64,000 nt of DNA. Origin: Marinococcus luteus (GTDB taxonomy: Bacteria > Bacillota > Bacilli > Bacillales > Marinococcaceae). Positions 43,901-51,340 of this stretch are shown in pieces (positions within the stretch are counted from its first letter, which is position 1; every line of letters begins with the position of its first letter). The notes under the pieces are model-generated. The model saw only the letters and a list, made by a program, of their open reading frames with translations, ran no database searches and was not told where the DNA came from. The stretch lies in assembly GCF_900106595.1 (NCBI RefSeq), contig NZ_FNNC01000006.1, forward strand, positions 124,001-188,000, in the 5' to 3' direction. Position numbers and translations under genes: made by a program.

Positions 43901-44461
43901 TTACTCAAAAATATTAATCTTTTCTTCAATGGACGTTCTTGGCTTAGCTTTTGGTATTTTTTCAAAATAGCCGAGCTGCAGCATACCGACAATAGTTTCT
44001 TCCGGATCGATGCCGAGCGATTGCTTAAAGCGGTTTGAATAAATATAATCACCGGTTTTCCAAATCATGCCGAGATTTTGTTCCCAGCTTAACAGCTGAA
44101 AGTTTTGAATAAGGGTAGAGGCTGCGCCAAAATCTTCTTCCCATTTTTTCACTTTTTGCTCTGCCTGATTAACGACAAGCAGGGCCCCGGGAAGCTCAGA
44201 AATTTGGGCACGTATTTTTTCCGGTTTTTTCGAACCTTCGTGCTCCTGATAATCGGCGAGAGCTTCTGCAAGTTTCTCCATGCCGCTGCCAAGAAACAGC
44301 AGAAAGCGCCACGGTTCACGCACGCCATGATCAGGCGCCCATTTGGATATTTCAAGCAGTTCAAGGATGGTTTGTTTATCTACCGGCTGGTCCGTAAATT
44401 TCTTAATGCTTCGGCGGGATTGAATTGTCTGGGCGAGTGGAGTGCTGGCTATATCAGTCAT
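43901..44461 (-). CDS. nitroreductase-family flavoprotein, Fur-box controlled
   Basis: A 186-residue FMN enzyme. The N-terminal SRRSIKKFTDQPVDK holds the FMN-phosphate arginines; WAPDHGVREPWRFL and GDYIYSNRF...GMLQLGYFEK continue the fold. A near-perfect Fur box 19 bp before the start predicts induction on iron starvation, so a ferric-siderophore or flavin reductase role is plausible rather than nitroaromatic reduction. AGGAGG site before the ATG. Confidence 0.85.
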   Translation of the reverse strand: MTDIASTPLAQTIQSRRSIKKFTDQPVDKQTILELLEISKWAPDHGVREPWRFLLFLGSGMEKLAEALADYQEHEGSKKPEKIRAQISELPGALLVVNQAEQKVKKWEEDFGAASTLIQNFQLLSWEQNLGMIWKTGDYIYSNRFKQSLGIDPEETIVGMLQLGYFEKIPKAKPRTSIEEKINIFE

Positions 44462-44479
44462 AAGAAATGCCTCCTATAT

Positions 44480-44494
44480 TGAAAATGATTATCA
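44480..44494 (-). promoter_or_regulatory. Fur box before nitroreductase
   Basis: TGAAAATGATTATCA agrees with the 7-1-7 Fur consensus TGATAATNATTATCA at all but one position. Confidence 0.8.
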
Positions 44495-44585
44495 TTTACT
44501 ATTTTAACACATAGACGGCTCGCAGGTAGGGTTGTTTGGTTCGTGCGATTTTATATACCCGAAATACAGGGAGGCGCTCGATTTA

Positions 44586-44699
44586 ATGAAAAACCAGTTT
44601 CAAAAGCAGGGAGCAGAGGTAGAGGATGCAGTGCTGAAAGTAGAGCTTGATCCGGAGGCAGAAGATGCCCGGGCGCCCGGAAACTGGCGGATACATTAA
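44586..44699 (+). CDS. possible 37-residue peptide gene
   Basis: An ATG with GGGAGG upstream opens a 37-codon frame: MKNQFQKQGAEVEDAVLK to a stop after GNWRIH. Acidic, no membrane span, unrecognised. It occupies most of the gap between the nitroreductase and sirtuin genes. It could be a remnant or chance frame. Confidence 0.3.
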   Translation: MKNQFQKQGAEVEDAVLKVELDPEAEDARAPGNWRIH

Positions 44700-44735
44700 T
44701 GCAGAATGTAGAGAGGAAAGCTAATTCCGTTTCAT

Positions 44736-44768
44736 AAAAAGAAGCTTACAGCCACAGCTGAAAGCTCC
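44736..44768 (-). terminator. terminator of sirtuin gene
   Basis: AGCTTTCAGC / GCTGTAAGCT stem, then TCTTTTT on the minus strand. Confidence 0.75.
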
Positions 44769-44773
44769 TTTAG

Positions 44774-45493
44774 TTACAAATATCTGTTTGTTTCGGTGAG
44801 CACGTTTTGAATAGAAGCACCGGGAAATGTTAAATCGGCCCATGAATCGAGTTCTGTTTCTTCCTGGTTTACAATAACGAGCCTGGCTCCGCTCTCTTTT
44901 GCTTCCATTGGAAATAGAGAAGCAGGGGCTACCTGCAGGCTTGATCCTAGAACAATAAATAAATCACAGGCTGCGGTGGCCTCCTGAGCCTGCTGGATAG
45001 CCTGCTCTGGAAGCATTTCCCCAAACAAAACGATGCCCGGCCGGAGCTTACCGCCACAGTTTGGACAGTGGGAAGAACCGTTTAAAAAGTCTTCCTGCGA
45101 TGCCTGGCGACCGCAAATATGGCAATTAATCTCCCGCAGACTGCCGTGCAAATCAGAAACATGCTGCTGGCCAGCCGCCTGATGAAAGCCATCAACGTTT
45201 TGGGTAATTACCTGCTTAAGCAGGCCCTGTTGTTCCCATTGAGCCAAAATTTTGTGCCCTTTATTTGGTGATGCGTCGAGCAGAGACTGGAGGCGCCATT
45301 GGTAGAACTTTGTGAATGCGTCATTTTGATGTTCGAGTGCTTCGACTGTGGCCAGCTGTTTCGGATCATAATTGCTCCAAAGTCCTGACGAAGACCTAAA
45401 ATCGGGGAGTCCGCTATCCGTAGACATCCCGGCCCCGGTCATTACAACACTGTAATTGGAGGCTTGAAGCCATTCTGCTAATTGTCTGCTCAC
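44774..45493 (-). CDS. NAD-dependent protein deacylase (sirtuin, SrtN/CobB-like)
   Basis: A 239-residue Sir2-family enzyme. TGAGMSTDSGLPDFRS is the NAD loop, ITQNVDGFH and DLHGS hold the catalytic Asn-Asp and His, and two cysteine pairs (CHIC, CPNC) bind zinc. Removes acyl groups from lysines, for example on acetyl-CoA synthetase. Monocistronic. Confidence 0.92.
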   Translation of the reverse strand: MSRQLAEWLQASNYSVVMTGAGMSTDSGLPDFRSSSGLWSNYDPKQLATVEALEHQNDAFTKFYQWRLQSLLDASPNKGHKILAQWEQQGLLKQVITQNVDGFHQAAGQQHVSDLHGSLREINCHICGRQASQEDFLNGSSHCPNCGGKLRPGIVLFGEMLPEQAIQQAQEATAACDLFIVLGSSLQVAPASLFPMEAKESGARLVIVNQEETELDSWADLTFPGASIQNVLTETNRYL

Positions 45494-45616
45494 CCTGATC
45501 CTCCTGACATATAGTTATTGATTACTGCTGTAATCTTAATACCCGTCTTTACCCGCTGCTTACACTAATAACAAAAAAAGGTGTTCTAAGGAGAGCTCCG
45601 TGCTAAAATAAAAGCA

Positions 45617-45650
45617 TAAAAAAACACCAGCCTGAAAAGCCTGGTGTGTT
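45617..45650 (-). terminator. terminator after tRNA-Leu
   Basis: On the minus strand CACACCAGGCTT / AGGCTGGTGT stem then seven T. Confidence 0.9.
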
Positions 45651-45664
45651 CGTTGTATAAGAAA

Positions 45665-45751
45665 TGGTGCGGATGAGAGGATTCGAACCTCCAAGAGCGT
45701 AAGCTCACACGGACCTGAACCGTGCGCGTCTGCCAGTTCCGCCACATCCGC
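45665..45751 (-). tRNA. tRNA-Leu (anticodon CAG)
   Basis: Acceptor arms GCGGATG and CATCCGC pair fully, CCA is encoded at 45665-45667, the anticodon stem CACGG/CCGTG holds TTCAGGT (CAG), a long variable arm follows, and the T arm has GGTTCGAATCC. 87 nt. It has its own promoter and terminator. Confidence 0.97.
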
Positions 45752-45763
45752 AAGACAAATTCT

Positions 45764-45792
45764 ATTATAACCAGTAGCAGCGAATTGTGCAA
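45764..45792 (-). promoter_or_regulatory. tRNA-Leu promoter
   Basis: On the minus strand TTGCAC, 17 bp, TATAAT, 12 bp before the mature 5' end. Confidence 0.8.
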
Positions 45793-45871
45793 TAGAAAAT
45801 TTGCTGTTTTTTTTATAGAATAGTACGATTAAAGCTAAGAAGAAAACGGACAGGAAAGTGAGTCGTCGATA

Positions 45872-46510
45872 ATGAGCGAAAAGAGAGACCGGGGATTCGG
45901 GCAGCGATTATACGAAGCGATTATGGTGATACTTGCCATTCTCTCTGTAGGGACGATCTGGTACGAGACAGAAGTATCCGGTTATATTATTTGGACCACG
46001 TGGGCGTTATTTACGATCGATTATGCTTTTCGTTTTTTTCGTGCGGAGAAGAAATGGGAGTTTGTAAAATCCCACCCGTTTTTATTAATAGCTATTATAC
46101 CGGCGGATGCTATTTTTCAGTTCGCACGTCTGGCAAGAATTATTCACCTTTTCCGTCTCAAGACGATCACCAAGTTCTATACAATGCCGCTTATTCGCTA
46201 TTTAAGCCGCCAGCACCAATATTACGTTTGGGGCGGTATTTTAATATTGTACATTTGTTTTGTGCTTTGGGTGTGGGGCATTGAACCTCCGGCAGATTCG
46301 CTGTGGACCTCTGCTTTAAGCGTGCTTATGGCGCTTGTCATGTTTGGGCGCTCCAATATTGAACCGGTTACAGTCATTGGCCAGGGGACAATGGTAGTGC
46401 TGAGTTTGTTCGGGGTCATTTTATATGGTTTAATTTTAACCTATGTGTTTGAATACATTTCGGTAAAGTATTGGAAGAATAAAGTGAAAAGATGGTTCCC
46501 TTTTAATTAA
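45872..46510 (+). CDS. voltage-gated-channel-like membrane protein without selectivity filter
   Basis: A 212-residue protein with about six spans. RLARIIHLFRLKTITKF is an S4-like basic helix. The pore loop region reads LVMFGRSNIEPVT where potassium channels have TVGYGD..PVT, so the spacing and PVT remain but the filter is replaced. It may be a regulatory or non-selective channel, or a relict. Intact frame, good length, no partner gene next to it. Confidence 0.7.
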   Translation: MSEKRDRGFGQRLYEAIMVILAILSVGTIWYETEVSGYIIWTTWALFTIDYAFRFFRAEKKWEFVKSHPFLLIAIIPADAIFQFARLARIIHLFRLKTITKFYTMPLIRYLSRQHQYYVWGGILILYICFVLWVWGIEPPADSLWTSALSVLMALVMFGRSNIEPVTVIGQGTMVVLSLFGVILYGLILTYVFEYISVKYWKNKVKRWFPFN

Positions 46511-46585
46511 AAGCATCCCTGAAAAAGATGGAGATTCTTTGAACCTCAGTACGGCAGGAGATATGTCAGCCAATAACATAAAATT

Positions 46586-46613
46586 GTTGCAAACGTGTGG
46601 CGGCGGAGTATGA
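46586..46613 (+). promoter_or_regulatory. promoter of small membrane peptide gene
   Basis: TTGCAA, 16 bp, TATGAT, about 30 bp before an AGGAGG site. Confidence 0.5.
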
Positions 46614-46640
46614 TAGAACTATATCAAAGGAGGAGTCATC

Positions 46641-46775
46641 ATGTGGGCTTTGCATCTGGTACAGAATACGCGCTTTGTCGTAATGGGTCTCTTATCCCTT
46701 TCGGCCCTCAGCATTCTTGCTTTTCAGTCGGTAGAGATTGCACATGCATTTCTTGAAACGTTTAGGCGCCGCTAA
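46641..46775 (+). CDS. 44-residue single-span membrane peptide
   Basis: AAAGGAGG lies 7-8 bp before the ATG. The peptide has one hydrophobic span (FVVMGLLSLSALSILAF) and ends FRRR. It has its own promoter and a strong terminator, so it is very probably expressed. Function unknown; small hydrophobic peptides can modulate membrane enzymes or act as toxins, but nothing here tells which. Confidence 0.65.
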   Translation: MWALHLVQNTRFVVMGLLSLSALSILAFQSVEIAHAFLETFRRR

Positions 46776-46797
46776 CAGAAAAATGCCATACAGCAGG

Positions 46798-46826
46798 AAT
46801 GCCTGGAAACCAGGTATTCTTTTTTG
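46798..46826 (+). terminator. terminator after 44-residue peptide gene
   Basis: AATGCCTGG / CCAGGTATT stem with a tiny loop, then CTTTTTT. Confidence 0.85.
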
Positions 46827-46861
46827 CTTTTTCTTATATAACCGCATTTTGAAAGCAGCAA

Positions 46862-46893
46862 GAAAAAACCTCTCTCCAAAAAGGAGAGAGGTT
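46862..46893 (-). terminator. terminator of first cold-shock gene
   Basis: On the minus strand AACCTCTCTCC / GGAGAGAGGTT stem and six T. Confidence 0.9.
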
Positions 46894-46907
46894 CATATAT
46901 GGCTTAA

Positions 46908-47108
46908 TTAGTTTTTAGTAACGTTCGCAGCTTGTGGGCCACGGTCGCCTTCTACTATTTCGAATTCTACCGTTTGTCCTTCTTCTAAGGTTTTAAAGCC
47001 TTCTTCCTGGATAGCGGAGAAGTGAACGAAAACGTCGTCTGCACCTTCGCGTTCGATGAAGCCAAAACCTTTTTCTGCGTTAAACCACTTAACTGTACCT
47101 TGTTCCAT
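46908..47108 (-). CDS. cold-shock protein (copy 1)
   Basis: A 66-residue CspA-type RNA chaperone. RNP1 KGFGFIE and RNP2 VFVHFSAI are intact. It melts RNA secondary structure at low temperature. The protein is identical to copy 2 at 47352-47552; the genes differ at one silent base (46965). A leader of about 115 bases carries a GTGCC/GGCAC hairpin just before AGGAGG. Confidence 0.96.
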   Translation of the reverse strand: MEQGTVKWFNAEKGFGFIEREGADDVFVHFSAIQEEGFKTLEEGQTVEFEIVEGDRGPQAANVTKN

Positions 47109-47259
47109 AAAAATAATCCTCCTGCGTGCCCTGTGGCACAAATAATACTTATCTTGCAAACCGCATAGTTCCAAGTTCAGAAGCTAAAACCCTAACCTTG
47201 TTCAAACTAACGGATCAAAATAGTAATTTCATTGTATCATGTTACCCAAATTATAGCAA
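47109..47259 (-). promoter_or_regulatory. promoter and structured leader of cold-shock copy 1
   Basis: TTGCTA (47254-47259), 17 bp, TACAAT (47231-47236) with extended TG. The ~115-base leader closely matches that of copy 2; the stem next to the ribosome site is kept while its loop differs. Likely a cold-responsive 5' UTR. Confidence 0.7.
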
Positions 47260-47306
47260 CAGACTTTAATATTTAAATATTAAAGAAGGGGTAATCTTTT
47301 TTAAAA

Positions 47307-47340
47307 AGAAAAAACCACTCTCCCGAAAGAGAGCGGCTTT
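47307..47340 (-). terminator. terminator of second cold-shock gene
   Basis: On the minus strand AGCCGCTCTC / GGAGAGTGGTT stem then TTTTCTT. Confidence 0.85.
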
Positions 47341-47351
47341 GTATAGTTTAA

Positions 47352-47552
47352 TTAGTTTTTAGTAACGTTCGCAGCTTGTGGGCCACGGTCGCCTTCTACT
47401 ATTTCGAACTCTACCGTTTGTCCTTCTTCTAAGGTTTTAAAGCCTTCTTCCTGGATAGCGGAGAAGTGAACGAAAACGTCGTCTGCACCTTCGCGTTCGA
47501 TGAAGCCAAAACCTTTTTCTGCGTTAAACCACTTAACTGTACCTTGTTCCAT
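47352..47552 (-). CDS. cold-shock protein (copy 2)
   Basis: Same 66-residue protein as copy 1 with RNP1 and RNP2 motifs. It lies 243 bp upstream of copy 1 on the same strand with its own promoter, leader and terminator. The repeat unit runs from the stop codon to beyond the promoter, which points to a tandem duplication kept alike by selection or gene conversion. Confidence 0.96.
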   Translation of the reverse strand: MEQGTVKWFNAEKGFGFIEREGADDVFVHFSAIQEEGFKTLEEGQTVEFEIVEGDRGPQAANVTKN

Positions 47553-47703
47553 AAAAATAATCCTCCTGCGTGCCTCATGGCACAAATGTTACTTATCTTG
47601 CAAACCGCATAGTACCAAGTTCAGAAGCTAAAACCCTAACCTTGTTCTGACTAACGGATCAAAATAGTAAATTCATCATATCATGTGCTCCAAACAATAG
47701 CAA
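47553..47703 (-). promoter_or_regulatory. promoter and structured leader of cold-shock copy 2
   Basis: TTGCTA (47698-47703), 17 bp, TATGAT (47675-47680), extended TG. The leader hairpin GTGCC-ATGA-GGCAC corresponds to GTGCC-ACAG-GGCAC in copy 1. Confidence 0.7.
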
Positions 47704-47737
47704 TACATTTTGCGAATGAATTTTAAAGACATTAATA

Positions 47738-48529
47738 TCAGCTGTTCCGCTGTTTGAAACGAATAGCATCTTTTACTGTGCCAAAGGTCTGAAAAGCGGA
47801 GAAATCGAAATCCATATCTTTGGATCTTACCGCAAGGCTTGGAGAAATACCGGTTACAATCAGTTCAGTGCCAAGCAATTTTAGAAGATCATTTAAAGTG
47901 AAGATTCCTTTCATAATATCATCATTTAATGTAGAAAGACCCGAAAGGTCGACAATGAGTGTTTCTACTTTGGATTGATGAATCACGTCAGTAATATTTG
48001 TGAAAATAATCTTCAGCCGCTGCTCGTCGACGTTTCCGATCAGCGGCATCGCGTACACACTATTAATAATTGGAACGATGGGGGTGGACAAAAGATTAAT
48101 TTCATTGAAGTACTCTAAAGCATCTTTCTCTGCATCCTTTTGTTTCGTAATATCCTTTTGCACTCCGATAAAGTAATATTTATCTTCTTCCGGTTCATAT
48201 ACAGGGTCAATGTGGAGTTCGTTCCAAAACTTAGTGCCATCTTTCCGGTAGTTAATAATCTCTATTGAAATGGGTTCGTATGTTTTCAGCGCTTCTCTCA
48301 TACGGTCAATAGTATAAATGTCGCTTTCCGGTCCCTGAAGAAAACGGCAGTTGCTCCCAAGAATTTCTCCGGCGGAATAACCGGTTAAATTGCAAAAGCC
48401 GCTGTTCGTATAAATGATAGGATTGTCTTCTATATCCGGATCAGTAATGATAACTCCGACACGGGTATGATCAACGGCTGTGAGCAGTAAAGAATTAGTG
48501 GGGGTTTTTAATGGGAAATCCTGATTCAT
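47738..48529 (-). CDS. LOV-STAS blue-light photoreceptor (YtvA-like)
   Basis: A 263-residue protein. Residues about 15-125 form a LOV/PAS domain with GSNCRFLQG, the FMN-adduct cysteine being Cys61 (Cys62 in YtvA); NYRKDGTKFWNEL and YFIGVQKDIT complete it. After a linker helix, about 150-263 is a STAS domain. In B. subtilis YtvA joins the stressosome and turns on sigma B in blue light. The length is close to YtvA (261). ATG 48529 follows AAAGGAG. Confidence 0.92.
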   Translation of the reverse strand: MNQDFPLKTPTNSLLLTAVDHTRVGVIITDPDIEDNPIIYTNSGFCNLTGYSAGEILGSNCRFLQGPESDIYTIDRMREALKTYEPISIEIINYRKDGTKFWNELHIDPVYEPEEDKYYFIGVQKDITKQKDAEKDALEYFNEINLLSTPIVPIINSVYAMPLIGNVDEQRLKIIFTNITDVIHQSKVETLIVDLSGLSTLNDDIMKGIFTLNDLLKLLGTELIVTGISPSLAVRSKDMDFDFSAFQTFGTVKDAIRFKQRNS

Positions 48530-48541
48530 GAGTTCGCCCAC

Positions 48542-48781
48542 TCCTTTATCGTGGAATTATTTTTCAAAGCAAAAGGCCTTCTGACAGTTATTTTCACTTA
48601 ATCTTCAATGATTTTATAACAGCTTCCCTCCGTGGGCAACTGCCGTATTTACTATTTCGTCAGCGTATGTGAAAATATTTCCAATAAATAACATTGGAAG
48701 GCTGGATGTTTAAAAAGTGGAGTAAAAGTGTATAGTTACTATTGGAATCAATCGCTATTAAGTTGAATGGAGGAGTTATGT
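48542..48781. promoter_or_regulatory. divergent region between LOV-STAS and ohr genes
   Basis: Holds a perfect TTCCAAT/ATTGGAA inverted repeat at 48679-48685 and 48693-48699, upstream of ohr, and on the minus strand a TTGCCC-17-TAAAAT candidate for the photoreceptor. No clear OhrR-type or sigma-B site is seen. Confidence 0.35.
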
Positions 48782-49201
48782 ATGGCAGAAACAATATTTA
48801 CTTCAAAAGCAGTTGTAGAAGGCGGCCGTGAAGGTCATGTGCGTTCTGAAGATGGAATGATTGATGTGAATCTGGAACAGCCGGGTTCAGGTTCTTCCAA
48901 ATCAGGGTCCAATCCGGAACAGCTCTTTGCATCAGGTTATGCAGCCTGCTTTGATGGCATGCTGAACCTTCAGGCAAGTAAGAAAAATAAAGACGTTTCT
49001 TCTAAAACAACTGCAGCCGTAAGTCTGCAAAAAGACGAATCTGACGGCATGTTCCAGCTGGCTGCTGAACTTACAGTGGAAATCAGCGGTGTTTCAAAAG
49101 AGGAAGCAGATGAATTAGTGGACCTTGCCCACCAGTACTGCCCTTATTCCAAAGCTACACGAAACAACATTGAAGTAAAGGTTCAATCTGAAGTGAAGTA
49201 A
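48782..49201 (+). CDS. organic hydroperoxide resistance protein (Ohr/OsmC family)
   Basis: A 139-residue thiol peroxidase. The two active cysteines are Cys56 (YAACFDGML) and Cys120 (QYCPYSKATRNN), the Ohr pattern. Reduces organic peroxides using lipoyl or small thiols. ATG 48782 after GGAGGAG is chosen over the in-frame ATG at 48767, which overlaps that site. No ohrR gene is adjacent. Confidence 0.92.
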   Translation: MAETIFTSKAVVEGGREGHVRSEDGMIDVNLEQPGSGSSKSGSNPEQLFASGYAACFDGMLNLQASKKNKDVSSKTTAAVSLQKDESDGMFQLAAELTVEISGVSKEEADELVDLAHQYCPYSKATRNNIEVKVQSEVK

Positions 49202-49207
49202 AGACGT

Positions 49208-49243
49208 AAAGAGGGCCCGCAATGAACAGCGGACCCTCTTTAT
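49208..49243 (+). terminator. terminator after ohr
   Basis: AAGAGGGCCCGC / GCGGACCCTCTT stem followed by TATAT; also T-rich on the other strand. Confidence 0.75.
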
Positions 49244-49280
49244 ATGTATACCGCTGCTTTCAGAGAAAGCAGGGCAGAGT

Positions 49281-49505
49281 TTAAAGTGAAAGGTTTTCTT
49301 TAAAATCGTTCATTGGAGAACGGAGAGTGATAATACACTCGTTATGGTAATACTCTTTAACACCCTGGAGGAGCGCCTGCTCAGAATCACAATAATAAAT
49401 CTGTCCGCGGCCTAAGTCCATTTGTTCAATATCCCTGAGTGTTCCCACCGTGACTTGCCTTCCGGAACGGTCAACAAAATATGCAAATTTGTTCTCCACA
49501 GCCAT
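49281..49505 (-). CDS. 74-residue unknown protein
   Basis: ATG with AAGGAGG 9 bp upstream. The peptide contains FVDRSGRQVTVGTLRDIEQM and IYYCDSEQALLQGVKEYYHNE. It looks like a small mixed alpha/beta cytosolic protein; I do not recognise the family. It lies alone between ohr and the helicase gene. Confidence 0.65.
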   Translation of the reverse strand: MAVENKFAYFVDRSGRQVTVGTLRDIEQMDLGRGQIYYCDSEQALLQGVKEYYHNECIITLRSPMNDFKENLSL

Positions 49506-49751
49506 TTGCCCGTCCTCCTTACATATTTATATACGCAATTAAATGAAAATTTTGTAATTTAATTATATCGTCATCTACATAAACTGTTCAATGTAGTTTA
49601 TGTTACGTTTTCATTACAATTAAATGATCAGTATGAATTTGTAGTTAATTTCTATGGAATGTGAAAATTAGATGGATTTCTTTTCATGAATATGGTAATG
49701 TTAATTAGTTCATACGAAATGATCGAATAAGCATAAAAGGGGAATATATAC

Positions 49752-51197
49752 TTGACTTTATTTTCAGAACTAAGATTGGAATCACCTATTCTTCAAGCTA
49801 TTGAAGAAATGGGATTTGAAGAAGCAACACCCATACAATCGGAAGTTATTCCAAAAGCGAAGAACGGAACGGATATCATTGGCCAGGCACAGACTGGTAC
49901 AGGAAAAACTGCAGCTTTCGGCATACCGCTTCTTGAAGCAGCCGATAAGACAGCCAACTCTCCACAGGGCATTGTGCTTGCGCCTACAAGAGAGCTTGCT
50001 GTGCAGGTATCCGAAGAATTAAACCGTCTCGGAAAGCATAAACGTGTAACGGCAGTAGCCGTTTACGGCGGACAGGATATTCAGCGCCAAATCAAAGCGC
50101 TGAAAAGAAAACCGCAAATTATTGTAGCAACTCCGGGTCGTTTAATGGATCACGTGCGAAGAAAAACGATTGACCTCGGAAAAATGAATACAGTGGTGCT
50201 TGATGAAGCGGACGAAATGCTCAGCATGGGATTTGTGGATGACATTGAAGAAATCTTAAAGGATATCCCAGAGCCTAGACAAATGCTTTTATTCTCAGCT
50301 ACAATGCCTCCAAAGCTGAAGCGCGTAGCAGATAAATTCATGACTAACCCTGAGCAGGTTCAAGTGAAAAACAAAAGCATGACAGTAGCGAAAATCGATC
50401 AGTATTATATCGAAGTAAACGAACAGGAAAAGTTCGAGACTCTTTGTAATATGCTCGATTATACCCCGCCGGAGCTTGCGATTGTCTTCGGACGCACGAA
50501 GCGCCGCGTAGATGAACTCGCAGAAGCTTTATCGAGACGCGGTTATGCAGCGGAAGGCATTCATGGCGACATGAAGCAGGCTCAAAGAGATAAAGTGCTT
50601 CAGAAATTCAAAAAAGGCACGATTGAGCTATTGATCGCTACTGACGTAGCTGCCCGCGGCATTGACGTGAGCGGTGTTACGCACGTATACAACTTTGATC
50701 TTCCACAGGATCCGGAAAGCTATGTTCACCGGATCGGCCGTACAGGACGGGCAGGAAACGAAGGCGTAGCGTACAGCTTCGTACCGTCGAGAGAAATGAC
50801 GCATCTGCGTCTTATCGAAAAAACGGTCCAGGCCAAGTTGAAAAAAGCGCCAAAACCGACGAGAAATGATGCAGTTGAAGGGCGTGCCCAACAGGCTGTA
50901 CAGAAGCTGGTCGGATCAATGCAAGTCGATGATAATGAGTACTGGGAGCGTACAGCAGAAGAGCTGCTTAACGAATACGAGGCAAAAGAAATCGTAGCAG
51001 CAGCCCTGAAAATGAACGCACGCGAGCTGAAAGAAGAGCCTGTAAAACTTACTTCGGAAGCACCGCTTCGTAATAAGGGTTCTAAAGGCCAGGGCAAGCC
51101 TTCCTCGAAATATAAGCAAAAGCGCCCTCAGGGCCACGGCTCCAGTAAAAACAGCCGTCCGCCAAGAAACAAAAAGAAAAAAATGGATCTTTCCTAA
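49752..51197 (+). CDS. cshA: DEAD-box RNA helicase (CshA-like)
   Basis: A 481-residue helicase with a TTG start after AAAGGGG. Motifs in order: Q motif (GFEEATPIQ), [48 protein letters not shown] basic, Gly/Pro/Lys tail of ~50 residues is typical of CshA, which acts in RNA decay and ribosome assembly in the cold. Two cold-shock genes lie 2-3 kb away but in a different unit. Confidence 0.93.
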   Translation: MTLFSELRLESPILQAIEEMGFEEATPIQSEVIPKAKNGTDIIGQAQTGTGKTAAFGIPLLEAADKTANSPQGIVLAPTRELAVQVSEELNRLGKHKRVTAVAVYGGQDIQRQIKALKRKPQIIVATPGRLMDHVRRKTIDLGKMNTVVLDEADEMLSMGFVDDIEEILKDIPEPRQMLLFSATMPPKLKRVADKFMTNPEQVQVKNKSMTVAKIDQYYIEVNEQEKFETLCNMLDYTPPELAIVFGRTKRRVDELAEALSRRGYAAEGIHGDMKQAQRDKVLQKFKKGTIELLIATDVAARGIDVSGVTHVYNFDLPQDPESYVHRIGRTGRAGNEGVAYSFVPSREMTHLRLIEKTVQAKLKKAPKPTRNDAVEGRAQQAVQKLVGSMQVDDNEYWERTAEELLNEYEAKEIVAAALKMNARELKEEPVKLTSEAPLRNKGSKGQGKPSSKYKQKRPQGHGSSKNSRPPRNKKKKMDLS

Positions 51198-51215
51198 ATC
51201 TAATTTTTCGCATAA

Positions 51216-51250
51216 GAGCACTTTCCCAGCCTGATGGGAAGTGCTTTTTT
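51216..51250 (+). terminator. terminator after cshA
   Basis: AGCACTTTCCC / GGGAAGTGCT stem and six T. Confidence 0.92.
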
Positions 51251-51340
51251 GTTTTCCGGAGCTTTAAATAGCCGTGTGTTTTTTAGGAGCACCAGTAAAT
51301 ATGCTAAGATAGGAAAGGACGAGAAAGGAACGGTGAGAAC

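Noticed and set aside
48679-48699. OhrR operator before ohr
   Set aside because: The TTCCAAT/ATTGGAA repeat does not resemble the known OhrR site and no ohrR gene is adjacent; kept only as an unassigned repeat.
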